This document shows, piece by piece, positions 49,355 through 60,905 of a stretch of DNA of 64,000 nt (within the stretch, counting starts at the first letter, position 1; every line of letters starts with the position of its first letter). A model generated the notes under the pieces. The model was given only the letters and a program-made list of their open reading frames with translations, was not told where the DNA came from and did no database searches. The translations under genes were made by a program, and so were the position numbers. The stretch spans positions 434,001-498,000 of the forward strand of contig QNQO01006937.1 of NCBI GenBank assembly GCA_003290165.1, written 5' to 3'. This DNA is from Berberis thunbergii. Its lineage: Eukaryota > Streptophyta > Magnoliopsida > Ranunculales > Berberidaceae.

Positions 49355-50828
49355 CAGTGTTATATGAATCGTTCCAAATCGCGAGTCAAATCACCGATTT
49401 GACTCGAATCGGTACACCATCGATTTGAATCATAGATTAAATCGTGATTCTCCCAAATCGGAGCAAATCGCCCCCGATTTAAGGAGTAAATCGCCAAATC
49501 GCGATTGTTACAAATCGTCCGAGTGTTGTTGAAGATGAATACATACAAAAAATCAAGAAAAAATGGGGAAGACTGAGAAAAGAGGAAAAAAAACAGAAAC
49601 AAACAGGAAGAAGAACCAAAATCTGAGAAAGAAAATCAGAGACATACCTTTGATCCGCTGCTTCTGCTCAGATCTGAGAAAGATGGCTCATATCTGCTCC
49701 GTCACGATATCTTTCCCTCGACTCTGGCTCAGATCTGCTGCTTCTCTGCATCTCGATTCTCTGCATCTCGTTGCATCTCGATTCTCTACAAGTTCTCTGC
49801 ATCTCGCTGCATCTCTGTGCATCTCTCTGAATCTCGACTCTCTGTATCGATTGTGTGTTGAATCGATTTCTGCGGTAGTGTGGGTTGAATCAATCTCTGC
49901 GGTTGTGTGTTGTGTTGGCTGTGTTGTGTGTTGTGTTGTGAAAATGTGAATCAATTTTTAAATTTCTTTATATACGAAGGTCAGGGTCAGGGACCCCTAA
50001 ATAATTATTTTTTATTAATTATCATGCTTAAACCATCAAAGACAATTAAAATGATAAAGGCAACCTTAATTTCCAGTGAAAGCTTTTTTCTATAAAGAGC
50101 AAATCCGATCCCCCATTAACTTTTCTAAACCTAACTTTAGAAAGACTATAATAGAGACAACTACTTCATGAAAGGATCAAAGTTGGAACCAAGGAAAGAC
50201 TATAACTTCTAATTTAATAGTTATTATTGCTTAATAGTTTATATTTTGCCTTTTGAGAGTCATTTTGTATACGCTTCCACACATTCTTGGGTATATTTTG
50301 CGTATAGGATAGAATGTTAGAATGAACAACAAGTGTTGAAGTCTTATACTTTTTGGCAAGTGAAATATTTTACTTTTTGGCAAATGAAGTCCACTTTGCT
50401 CTACTATATTTTGTTTGTTTTCCTAGAATTTTCAAAAAGACTTAATAAAAACAATATTCTGCACAAACAACAATATATTGGAACTGATCAATTTTTTTGC
50501 AAATTTTCATCACACAAACAAAGGATTACATTCATTCATCTTCATTCTAATAATTTCTCTTCAATCGCAATGGTCGTTTTAATGGTCATCTCATTCGCAC
50601 CTGCCACATCTATTACCCCACTTTTATACTTTGATCAAGCTGAATACACTTCGAGTTCCAGGTAATTTTGAAACCTATAAAGAGTACAAAAAATGTAAGT
50701 AAAAAGAAATGATATATTCCTAAATGAAGGCATATATATATGTATATATATATTATAATTAAAAAAATCTTACGATTTACGAATAAATATAAATCTTACA
50801 CGTTACGATTTACGATTCACTAACACCG
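49355..50828. mobile_element. Non-autonomous hAT-type element (1474 bp)
   Basis: A perfect 8-bp duplication TTGGTGAG flanks it (49347-49354 and 50829-50836). Left end CAGTGTTATATGAATCG, right end (reverse complement) CGGTGTTAGTGAATCG. The left arm is full of 'aaatcg/cgattt' words able to fold on themselves, and the right arm has 'ttacgatttacgatt'. Frames at 49563-49954 are low-complexity and not credible genes. Confidence 0.8.
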
Positions 50829-51128
50829 TTGGTGAGTATAGTTCATTTTTCATTTATCTTGCAACATGGACCCAATGACCCAGTACTTTATTAGAATACA
50901 CTTCTCCAAATTAATTGGATACACATTATAAAAGATAATTAGATCTTATCAAGTATGTTGGCAAAACTATTTTTGCTCATGAATTTGCCCTTCTTAAATC
51001 AAATTCTTTAATGTGTTTTCATAATTTCAAGTTCGGAGAATTTAAAACCATCGAGTCGCTTAAGTTGAAGTTATAAATACTATATGAATAATATGCACAC
51101 TTAGAATATTATAAAAAATGAAATGGCC

Positions 51129-51158
51129 ACGCACGCGTAGCGAGCGTACAAGTACTAG
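51129..51158 (+). mobile_element. Helitron-like 3' terminus
   Basis: A hairpin of ACGCACGC (51129-51136), loop GTA, GCGAGCGT (51140-51147), seven of eight pairs matched, is followed seven bases later by CTAG (51155-51158) and then T. This is the classic Helitron end (short hairpin plus CTRR before T). The matching 5' TC end was not located, so the extent is unknown. Confidence 0.55.
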
Positions 51159-51159
51159 T

Positions 51160-53190
51160 ATTATAATAATTTTTTTATTTCTTCATTTTTAATCAAATTC
51201 AATTGACTTGTCCAACTTAAAACCCATGCAACAGTCACCCTAAACCCAACTAAACCCACAAAAACAGTTGCAAATCCCAACTCTAAGGGAGCCACAACCC
51301 TTAATTGTCGATCATTCTCTCTCTTCTCGACCAGCCGCTAAGGTCGACAAACCATCCACAGGCGACAACCAACCTCTTCCTTGACCAATCTCAGATCACA
51401 AATTTATGCTTATGGTTTTTTTTTGCTTCCTTTTTTCGTTGCTTTTGAATGTTAAAACTATGTGTATGGTTATCGGGAAGGAGTGGAACACCAAAATAAT
51501 TGGATAAAAAAAAAACTTATGGCGGTTTTTTTTTTCCTTTGTTGTTTGTTTTGTTTTTGCTATTTCCTGTATAAGTTGTTTACCCTTTTTTTGAGCTGCT
51601 CGCTCATCTCTGTATCCCGTGTTTAGGTTTGTTTGGATCGAATGCAAGTGTTTGCCTTATAAATAAATAAAAAAGAAGAGTATGGTTGTCACGTTGCCTT
51701 TTGTTGTTTTCTATATTTGTTATTGGATTATGACTATGATTTTAACTTCATTTTTTCCTTAAATTCGTCACAGTTGACTTGTGAAATAACACATTTATAG
51801 ACTGATGAAAAATTCCTACAAAGTCCATTAAAAAGCTTTCCCAGGATGTTAGGTGAAGCCCAGGCGAGCGGCACCCAGACCACTCTTGTCATCTCGCCCA
51901 GCGCGTGGGACAACATAGCCTAAAGTTATACCTTGTTGATGAAGGACCAGCCAATACCTACTCAGTATCGGGTTAGATTGAGAGTCATAAACCTACCCCA
52001 GGATCTGGTGAGATTGAGAGTTCTACCAGAGAGCTGGTAGCCTTGACTAGGTTTGCGAGGGCTCAACTATGTGGGAACCTGAGTGCACGACTATGATACT
52101 TGTGTTCACTTAATTGTGGTTTTTGTGTTCATTGTTGCCTAACGGGGATGTTTTTTGGGGTTCTTGCGAAGAAGGTCGAGGTTGGATTGGATTGAGTCAA
52201 CCATAGAGGATGACCCTTGGAGAGCTTTCAGAGTACTTCCAATGGGAGGATTGTGGGAGAAGCATCTTTCAAGTTGGGTCATCAAGGTGGAGAAGATTTG
52301 GGTTTTTGGTCAGTCTCAATGATGTGGTTGTAGTGCCCATTGATTGCAAATGGATTTTGATTTTTGGGGTTCTTGCGAAGAAGCGTGAGGTTGGAATGAA
52401 GCAACCATAGAGGACAGTACTTGAGAGGTTTCAGAGGACTTCCAATGGGAGGAATTGTGTGAGCAGGAGCTTTCGAGGTGGGTCATCATGGTGGAGTAGA
52501 TAAAGTAAGGAAGATGAGTCCGAAGCATGTCAAGTGGAAGGACAACAAATTTTGATGGGATTATAGCTTCTGAGACAGCTGTTTTGGAAGGTATGACTAT
52601 ATGAGCGATACTCATCTGTGGGAGAGTTTGTGCGTGCCATGATACTCACTCAACCAATTCTCTTAATCAAGATCCCAAGATTGGCGTCAACCTATCTCCT
52701 TTTCCTTGCAAGGATTTGGATTGAAGTCTTTCGGAGACGGAGGCCTTTGACAATTATAGATTTTGGACTCAATGAACTTTAGTTTAAGGGTTGGGCCTGA
52801 AAATGATCCTCCATGATAACAACGACCAAGGTTTCTTCTCATGCAAACCATCAAGCTGAAATGAGGTTGTATGCATGCTCAATTAACCTACGCTTGGTGG
52901 TATCAAAAAACTTAGCAAACAAAAGCTAGTTGATTGCCAATGTTGATAACTATCTTAAGAGAATTGGTGAGGAAGACACGGGTCTCAGAAGCCTTGCAAA
53001 GGTTATCTTGGGCCATCATCTTCTTACTCCAATGAGAATGAGTCCTCTCTTCCTCATAGGAGTAAGGACTGTGCAGTAGATAAGATTCAACTTTGAATAT
53101 TGGAAAGCAGATGAAGGGAACACTTTCAGTTCGGACGAAGCCAAAGACTAGCAATTTGCATTTGGATGAATCCTATGAGGGCGTGTGTGT
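51160..53190. other. Intronic stretch with a diverged direct repeat, no gene recognised
   Basis: A segment at about 52205-52300 ('agagctttcagagtacttcc', 'aatgggaggattgtg', 'gtggagaag') is repeated in diverged form at about 52415-52500. Small frames show no domain. The A- and T-run-rich zone at 51410-51560 is non-coding. Confidence 0.5.
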
Positions 53191-53209
53191 GTGTCGGGGG
53201 GGGGGGGGG
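53185..53209. repeat. Microsatellite (GT)n followed by 14 G
   Basis: A short GTGTGT run ends in a C and 14 consecutive G (53196-53209). Confidence 0.9.
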
Positions 53210-53449
53210 AGGATATGAAGCAGAGATGGATTGAGCCAAATATATCTGTAAAATCATCTGTCTATAGCTGTGGGTTGTTAGTATTTCGTTGGGTTTTCTT
53301 TTTCCTTAGCCTTGCTTATGTTTTTTGTTCTGCTTTTGCTCCGCTTTTTTCTAGTTGATCTTAGTGTACTGTCTTTGAACCTTAGTTGCCTTGATGGCAT
53401 TCTTTACCAGTTCCTTCCATTGTAAGCTACAGACTATTTGCGATTAAAC

Positions 53450-53540
53450 TTGTATTATATATATATATAATTCATTCCACAAAATAATTTGATCTATGGA
53501 CAGCGTTGTTGTGGTAAAGGTCATATACACACACACACAA

Positions 53541-53574
<34 letters not shown>

Positions 53575-53650
53575 AATCCAATCCACGAAATAATTTGATC
53601 TATGGATAGCCGTCGTTGTGGTGAAGGTCATATATATTTTTTTCAAATAT
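53450..53650. repeat. Duplicated segment with TA and CA/GT microsatellites
   Basis: A block ('aaataatttgatctatggac', 'gttgttgtggtaaaggtcat') at about 53480-53525 recurs at about 53590-53635. Between and around them are (TA)n, (CA)n, (TA)n and (GT)n runs, and the (CA)n and (GT)n runs could pair in a cruciform. Confidence 0.85.
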
Positions 53651-54364
53651 ATATAAAGCTCTGCCGCCACAACGTTGTGACTTCTGAAGCCCTTTTTTTT
53701 TAATGCCCCTTCGGTTCATAAAATTTCAGCCTGAAAATTTTTGCCGTTTCCTAGAGCTGCAATGCAGGCGGTGAATAACATGTTAGTAACTTAAATAAGG
53801 TATAATAACTAATTGTATATTCATATTTATTCAATAGTTTAATATTTACTAATAGTATTTAACATAAATACAAATTTAAGTCAAGTCGTCTTTGTTATAA
53901 TAACTATTAGTATACTCATACTTTATTCAATAGTTTGAATTATGGACTATAGTTAGGATGTGATGACTAATAAACTATATAAAATCAATAAAAATATTAT
54001 GCTTTTTATTCTGTCATCAAATATCTTGGTCATCTGCCGGTACCTCTCCTCCGCCTTTACTTTTTATTTTTTTGCCCATGCTTCTCGCATTCTCATTTAT
54101 TTTAATTTATGCAAAGCTCCTTCTAGCTAGTGGGATCAGTAGTGGGTGTACATCACTAGCAGATGTCGATGGGATGGTATAGAAGAAACTGGTTCAGGTT
54201 GGGGGACATAGGTGTATTGTGGTTGTGGATAGTAAAATTGGTTGTGGGTGTGGGACACCACGATGTATTGGACTTGAATTGCGCTATATGAATATTGGTA
54301 TGGGACTTAGAATGGTATGGGTAGGAATAATAAAGGTTTGACTATTGAGAGTAATACGGGTCCC

Positions 54365-54860
54365 TCATTTTTTTTTTCTACTATTGGGGTGTCTTAACGA
54401 AATTTGGGGTGTATATAACCTGCTAGTTGAACAATGTGAATGAACTGTAACAACGATGAACAGTGTCGTGAACAATGTTTCTTTTTCATTTTTCAATAAA
54501 ACTTTGTTTCTTAGTTTGTTTTTTCTTCTTTGATCTTTTTCCAATCGAACCCACCAATCCAAGAGCTGACCTGATACCAAATAATGTAACCTAAACTACA
54601 AACTAAAATAAATCTAAACAAAAGATGGCAAAACTAAATAAACGAAAATAATCTCCATTGGAGTTTCTTCATTCATCAAATATCTACTACAACCAATGGC
54701 CTACAGGTCCTATTTATACTAAACCTAACTTTCAAATCAAGCAGAACACTAATCTCCACTTATTCTAATGTAGCTTACTTAGGCGTGACCCAACAACGAA
54801 ACTAAATTAAATAAACACACTAAATCCTACGTTACATCGGGACTTGATTTGGCCAGAGTT
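54365..54860 (-). mobile_element. Possible copia-type LTR and primer-site remnant
   Basis: On the minus strand TTTGGTATCAGGTCAGC near 54566-54582 resembles the initiator-tRNA-Met primer site (TGGTATCAGAGC) of Ty1/copia elements. Upstream on that strand is an LTR-like sequence with a TATAAATAG box near 54711-54720. Downstream a minus-strand frame (54580-54365) is unrecognised and no gag-pol survives. LTR borders were not found. Confidence 0.4.
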
Positions 54861-55279
54861 TAGAAGAGCATATTTTGAGCAATTCTTTATGTATGGGATA
54901 CCTACTCGGTCAACGACTATCCATCCTTGTGGTCAATAAGTGTTTAATGGCTATAATTATCCTTTTTAGACAAATGAATTTTACGTATTATAAAAATAAA
55001 ATAATAAAATATAAAGACTCGAAGATGAATTTGTAATATGATGTTGGAATTGATCTTGTTTTGGATACTCTCATTGGTATTTTTTCTTAAATAATGGAGA
55101 AATTCCAATGTGGTGTAACTTTCACTAATGTTTGTTTCGTGTCTATTGTGGTTGAAGGTTATAGTTTTATTGTTTGTATAAGAAGGTAATTGCTCTTCAT
55201 CGCAATGGATTTTTTTTCCTTTTTTAATAAACACATTTAATAAAATTTTGACTTTGATGAAAGGATATCCAGATAATGT

Positions 55280-56700
55280 TACTTCTTACTTTGACATAGG
55301 CGAAAGCACATATCAAAGATAGTGTTATCTTATTTAGGCAAGCTCAAAAGCTGAATTGGAAGTTTGATTGAGCTTTGAAGGTGCATTCGTGCTCCAGTGG
55401 TTGTCTCATTTTCTTTCGCTCTCTTTTGAAGGCAGAAGTTTTCCTTCATTGTCAATGGTTGATAATAGGAAACAATCCAGGTGTTTTCAATCCGACATTA
55501 TGAAATGGTTTAATTTGCTAAATAAGGAAGGAGCCAAATATTGCATATGAAGAAATATCAGTTGTGCAGGCTCAGAGTTTGGCAGAACCCTCTGGTGAAG
55601 GAGACAAGTTGATCTTCCACAAGGGGAAAATCTTCCTTTACTTTTTCATTCCCCAGATGCTAAGGCCACTTCCAAGCTAGATAGAATGAGAGATAGATTG
55701 GAGGAGGCCTCGATGAGTAGGAATGTGATTGTGGATGACTAAGATGTCTTGGTGGTCTCATCTGAGCTTGAAGAGGAGGACTAATATCAGTTTGATTTTG
55801 TGGTTGAGTTGGAGAGAGATGGATTCTCCGAGAATGATGAGTTGTTATTTTCCTTTCTACATCAATGGTATTGCTGCAGAATGATGGGAAGGAGATGTAG
55901 ATGTAAAAATTGTGGGAAAAAGGGACTTAGTTGATTCAGGGCATATCAACATTGATATGGGCACTTTGGGAAGGGGAGTTAGAAAGAGAATACATAATTA
56001 ATGGTAGTTTGGGTGGGCTGATGCTCAAGCTGTATTTGAGCATCTAGCTCGGTGCATTGAATGTTTCTAGGGTTATCTTGTACTTCTTCCTTTTTGTATG
56101 GAAATGGTATTTTGTAAACTTCATCTTTTCTTAAAGAAGGAAGCTAATAAAGATTTCAAAGCTAAGCAAAAGGTATATTTGTTTAGCCAAATGAAAGTCA
56201 ATGGCTGGAGGCTTTCTGAGATGAGTGTAGATGACCACAGTTGTATTGTCACCTTGCTGGTCTGAGATTTTGCAGGACCAGGTGGTGTGACTGGTATCGA
56301 TTCAGAGGATTAGCAATTTAGAATCTTTTGCTAGATGCTCAGAGGATGGATATTTCATTTGAGAGGGAAGGGGGAATCGCCGAACTTGGTTGTGATTAAG
56401 CGGTGAACAGGATCAGGGCCGCGTGGACTCCAAATGAGTTTGGAAGAATTGCTTCAATCAAATAACGGTGAAATTGATGCCCTGGAAGAGGGAAGTGTCA
56501 GGATTCATCAGGTGAGGAGTGTATTTCGACCCTGATCCGGCCAGTGTAATGAAGGTTTTGAGGTGGAATGTCAGGGGTTTGGCAACAATGAGAGACCAAA
56601 TGGTGATTGGTTGGGTTAAAAAATGCAGACCACTGGCTGTGTTTTAATGGTCTGTCTTAGTAAACAAAGCTACAGAATGTCCTGAATTCTCATTAGGAGA
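55280..56700 (+). mobile_element. LINE fragment: ORF1-like region and endonuclease start
   Basis: At 56549 a frame begins MKVLRWNVRGLATMRDQMVI then WVKKCRPLAV, the recognisable start of the apurinic endonuclease domain of plant L1-type ORF2, and is lost by 56640. The preceding 1.2 kb, with stops, occupies the ORF1 position (small frames at 55368-55550 and near 55560-55800), but no finger or RRM is certain. RT is absent here. The endonuclease and the RT at 39541 lie on the same strand about 17 kb apart, in an order that rules out one simple insertion. Confidence 0.65.
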
Positions 56701-56751
56701 ATGTTAGGAAGAGGAAGTCAATTGCTTCTTTAGGAATATTGCGAAGCAGCC

Positions 56752-56857
56752 TTTACAGGATAAGGAGTTGTATGGAGTGGCATGATAGCCTTGCAAGATC
56801 AGCCTTTACAGGATAAGGAGTTGTATGGAGTGGCATGATAGCCTTACAAGATCAGTC
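56752..56857. repeat. Recent tandem duplication (about 54 bp, 2 copies)
   Basis: 'gcctttacaggataaggagt' through 'agccttgcaagatca' is repeated head to tail with one visible difference (ttgcaag/ttacaag). Confidence 0.9.
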
Positions 56858-57328
56858 ATTGTTTCTTCAGAAAAAGAGCTTGCTTGAAAATTGAGATTGA
56901 GATTGTGGTTATGGACCTATGGTTTAGTGGTCGACAAATGAAAAAAAAAGAAGTGTAAAAAGCCACATTAGAGCTTCCTGATCTTAGTTGTATGTGGTGG
57001 AGGTAGAGCCGTAGAAAAGAGCATTGACTTTTATGGTGGTAGAACTACAAAGAGAAGTGCAATGGCTGTTTGAAACTTTGAAACTAATTGGAGATTTAGA
57101 CGGGATTGTGTTTTTGTCTTCTTGAAAGAATTAATGCCACTAATGCCCTCATGTTATGGTATATTTTGAATACGTTTCAGGATGTCATTTGTGTGTCTGT
57201 TACTAGAGGCACATTTCACCTTGAAGTCAAAGACAAATTTTATCAGTTTTAATGAGTGGGGTTTTTTCAATAGAGTTGAAATTTTCAAGATTGTCAGTAA
57301 AAGAAATGAATAATAAGCAGATTGAGGT

Positions 57329-58458
57329 AGGGGTAGGCATCCCATCCCGCGATCCCGTCCTGATTTTTCCTGGTCTTAATGGGATTGAATAATTCTATCC
57401 CGATCTCGTTCCGTCCCGATCTCGTTCTGTCCCGATCTAGAATGGAATAGGATGGGATGGGATGGGATGGGATGAAGATTTTCAATCCCGTCAATCCCGT
57501 CCCGTCCCTAGCTAATTTTTCAATATTTATTATTAATATTTTTAACAACAAACAAGAAAGATTTCAGATTGGAGCCACTTGGTTCTACATTCCAGGTCTA
57601 AGAATCTTGTACTTTTCTAGCCTCATTAAGTCCACACAGTTGATCCAACATGTCCAGAAGGAAACAACCCACCATCATATAAATAAGCGCAGTGCTCCCA
57701 TAGGTTCTCAAAATCTTTAATACACACACTACTAGGTTGTCCACTAAGGTTAGCACTTGTTAGCACTAATGCGCTTCTGGAACCATGGGCAATGGCCCTA
57801 ATAAAAATGAAATTTGGCACACAAACTCCAATGGTATCCAATCCTGGCCTGGGTTCGGAGACTTCTCAAGGATGATAGAATCACCTGCAAAAAGAAGAAT
57901 GAAGTTTTTATAACTCCAATAATGGATAGTAGAGAATTACCATGATAAATTAGTTAAATGTGAGTCCCACAGTTTCAAACGCCCCAAAACTGGCATAGCA
58001 ATACATGATGCATGTGCAAATAATAGAAAAAGGGTTCCTAACCTTGCATAGGTAAGATCAGGTTATGATGTAAAAGAAACTCTGAACGTTGAAAAAATAT
58101 AAAATGTGCATATGACACAATCTGTGGAAGTTATATTGTTCGTCATATGTCTCCTATAAGTTCTTAGATCATACTTTTGTGCAATTCCTTATCTGGGATA
58201 AAAAAAACATGAATAATTTTTTTCTGTTTAAATCTATAGAGAATATATATTTTGAGAACATAGGAAAGCCTTAAAATATTTATTCCTACAGTAATTTATA
58301 GTTTTATACCTATTAGATTATCAAAAAACTTGATCAACAAATAGAGCATGCTGATCTCGTCCCAAACCCGTTTGGGATGAGACGAGATCAGGATGGGGTC
58401 TATCCCATCCCGTATGAATGGGATGAGTTTATCTTGTCCCATCCCGTGCCCACCCCTA
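57329..58458. mobile_element. hAT-type element carrying a YRDC pseudogene (1130 bp)
   Basis: Ends TAGGGGTAGGCA and TGCCCACCCCTA are inverted repeats, the common plant hAT terminus; flanks GATTGAGG (57321-57328) and GATTGAGA (58459-58466) match at seven of eight positions. Subterminal arms are rich in 'gggatggg/cccatccc' words. The inside holds a minus-strand host-gene fragment (next entry) and no transposase. Confidence 0.8.
57575..57885 (-). pseudogene. YRDC: YRDC/Sua5-type threonylcarbamoyl-AMP synthase fragment
   Basis: Minus strand reads IILEKSPNPG after a splice-acceptor-like TTTTTGCAG, then IRAIAHGSRSALVLTSANLS, GQPSSVCIKDFENLWEHCAY and LYDGGLFPSGHVGST. The SALVLTSANLSGQPS and DGG...G.GSTV wording is the nucleotide-binding C-terminal half of YrdC proteins, which make threonylcarbamoyl-AMP for tRNA t6A37. 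Two lesions are visible: a 5-bp duplication (CCAGGCCAGG) near 57845 that shifts the frame, and a lost base near 57632 after GSTV. A tail wording close to KYKILRPG can still be read beyond. It lies inside a hAT element. Confidence 0.8.
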
Positions 58459-59404
58459 GATTGAGAAAGCAAGAGAAACTAGAATAATATAAAATAATAA
58501 GTCTTGGTGTGTATATCCATTTCTTCTATTACCCAATCCATTACAGATGCTTTCTGGTCATCTATGTAACGACACGGACACGAGCATCAGTGTAATTGAC
58601 ATGGATAAGAGGTATCATGCACGTCATCTAAAAAACACAATATGAGATACATTGGGAAAATGTTTTCCATTTTAGTATTATTTACCTTTTTAGCAGCGAG
58701 TTTTGAATATATGCATTCACTTCTAGGTCAATATTGCTACTCATATACTACTAACTTGTCATAATATATGTCGGTAACATTTGTAAAAAATGAAACTTTT
58801 GAAATATATGTGAAAAAGATGATGATTTAAGCATAGTGTCCTGCAAGAGTATCCATGAGTGTCGACACGCCTTTATTTGGTATAAATAGAGTTGTTGTTC
58901 TATAGCTGGTCATACTCTGAGAGTTATTTGTTACAAAATATTAGTTTTTCAAGTAAATCAACAATGTGGCTTTATCTTTCAATTTATGTCTTGTTGAGAA
59001 TATCTATAGCAATTTTGGATGCAATTCTTCAGATCCAACTTGTATGAGGGTGAAAAAAATTAAAAAAATGTGCTTGTAACCACTTAAAAAGTGGGATGTT
59101 ACCTCCGAAAAGAAATCTGTTTTTATTATTTTCTCTGAAAAAGCAGATCTTTTATTTCAAAGTCTGCCTTCTTGTTTTAAATCAATACCATGGGGCACAG
59201 TATGTATATTTTGAACGCTACCCCTCAAGTTACTGAGGAAATCCTCTTTGAGAGCTCAGCTTGGACAACATAACAGTCTCTCTTGACATTCTTGAACCAT
59301 GTTGCTGCCTTTTATTACTTGCCAGATCATATTCCAAGTGAAAGAAATCGAATCTATGAAGAAGTTGAATATCAGTATGTCTAACAGCAAATTGTTTTGC
59401 TTAG

Positions 59405-59497
59405 GTGAACGGTCTATACGAGACCCTGGATAGTCGCATCTCAGCTCTGGAGAAGTTGAAAAAAACTGAGACTCCACCTGTGGAAGCAACAGAGTAG
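59405..59497 (+). CDS. Small conserved plant membrane-associated protein, exon 2 (codons 42-71 and stop)
   Basis: Follows AG at 59403-59404, in phase with exon 1 (both borders between codons). Encodes VNGLYETLDSRISALEKLKK then TETPPVEATE and a TAG stop at 59495-59497. The LDSRISALEKLK stretch is an amphipathic helix with leucines at heptad-like spacing, probably a short coiled coil. The minus-strand frame over this place is a shadow. Continuation of the family pattern across two pieces 21 kb apart, with correct splice signals and no stop, is the main argument that the gene is real. Confidence 0.8.
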   Translation: MNGLYETLDSRISALEKLKKTETPPVEATE

Positions 59498-60299
59498 TTG
59501 GTTCTGATAGCCGTAATTGGTTGTCATTATGTTACTGGGTGCTCTTGATTCAAAAGAGTAATCACTGGTGAGTTGTTGTGTGTCTGATGTAACTCATATG
59601 CGACATTTCTTTTCTTTCTTTCCTGTAATGTTTTAGTGGGCAAAAGTATCACTGCAGTGACCAATTCCTTTCAGTGATTTGACACAGGGTATTGTGACTT
59701 GTTGCAGCCACTGATCAACCACTTTTGGCATCATTGTTATTTTACATGTTGCCTCTGTGTATACTTTAATGTGATGCATGGCAAATAAAAACATGACATA
59801 TTACTTAGACATTATAATTAATTTAGGAGAACATGAGTACTGCACTGCAGATCTTTAGATTGGAAGGTAACAGTGGAAAAAACAATTTAAGATCTTATAA
59901 CTGACTGCTTCCTTGGCTTCTGAACATAGCTTTGTCAAACACAGACAAAGTGAAGAGTTATTGGGAGATTGTTCTTGGCTCCCATTTCAGCCCGAATGGT
60001 GTATCTTGCTTTTATGGTTTTTAACTAATCTACTTGATTGTTTTTATTTAAGAAAATAGGGCCAGAATCAAAGTCTTTTTTCCTCGTGTTCAACCAAATG
60101 GAAAACAATTGCAATCATCATAGGGCCGAGTTAGTAAAGTTGGTGAGACAGATAAACAGAACTGCCAACTGCAGAGGGAAGGAAAAAGAGACGGATAAGG
60201 AGAATCAATTGGTAAGTCGAAACAACTGCAAAAGCGAGCGTGTTAAGTGCCAAAATCTGCAGGCTTCTGTCAAACAAAAGCATGACTTAAAATTTTACA
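59498..60299 (+). other. 3' UTR and spacer after the small membrane-protein gene
   Basis: T-rich leading part consistent with a 3' UTR. A frame at 60038-60304 (88 codons, Lys/Asn-rich) has no recognised motif and is not called as a gene. Confidence 0.4.
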
Positions 60300-60687
60300 A
60301 GTGAAGACACAAGAAAGGGGAAATTCTAGCTGGCCCGTGGTAATAGCCCGTCCCATGGGACGGACCCTCCCAGGCAAGTGCCTTTGGGAGGGCGTCTCGC
60401 ACGTGGAGGAGGAGAAAGCCATTCTTCAGCTGGCCCGTGGTCAAAAATTTTTCTCTTCAGTTCTTCACTTCAACTTCAGTTCTTCACAAAGCAAAGCAAA
60501 AATTTCTCTTCTTCATCGACTCCTCCTCGCCTCCTCGACTCTCCTCATCGACTCCTCCACTCCTCCTCCTCGACCGCTCGACTCCTCGACTGCTTCTCCT
60601 CCTCGCGGCTGCTCCTGCTCCTCCTCCTCCTCGTGCCTGCTCGTGCTCCTCCTCCTCCTTGCACTGCTCCTCCTCCTCCTTCTTCTG
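60300..60687 (+). other. Probable untranslated exon 1 of the viroplasmin-domain gene
   Basis: A G/C-richer stretch turning into CTC/TCC repeats (60520-60685) ends with CTTCTG|GTATGT, a strong donor. The next acceptor (CAACGCAG at 61606) leads straight to an ATG two bases later. Long frames here are repeat-driven (Leu/Ser/Pro runs) and cross the donor, so I treat it as 5' UTR. The transcription start is not determined. Confidence 0.5.
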
Positions 60688-60716
60688 GTATGTAATTTCA
60701 CATCATATTTTTGTTT

Positions 60717-60905
60717 AACTTGAAAATTAGGGCTAATCTTGCATATTTATCAGTTTTTATTTAACTTGAAAATTAGGGCTAATCTGCATATGTTGAACTT
60801 GAAAATTAGGACTAATCCTGCATATGTTTAACTTGAAAATTAGGGCTAATCCTGCATATTTTTGTTTAACTTGAAAATTAGGGTTAATCTGCATATGTTG
60901 AAATT
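60717..60905 (+). repeat. Tandem repeats in the first intron of the viroplasmin-domain gene
   Basis: Five imperfect copies of a 30-50-bp unit 'ttaacttgaaaattagggct' plus 'aatc(c)tgcatatg'. Confidence 0.85.

Larger units (their letters stand above)
38426..59404 (+). other. Giant intron (20,979 bp) of the small membrane-protein gene
   Basis: Bounded by CAG|GT at 38425/38426 and a pyrimidine-rich acceptor ending TTGTTTTGCTTAG at 59404. It is filled with transposon remnants listed separately. Where no entry is given (38430-39540, 44500-45360, 48040-49340, 58470-59400) I see AT-rich sequence without coding signal. Confidence 0.75.

Noticed and set aside
60301..60723. Three overlapping plus-strand frames rich in Leu, Ser and Pro
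   Set aside because: They come from a CTC/TCC repeat, all three frames are open at once, and they run across a strong GTATGT donor. Treated as an untranslated exon.
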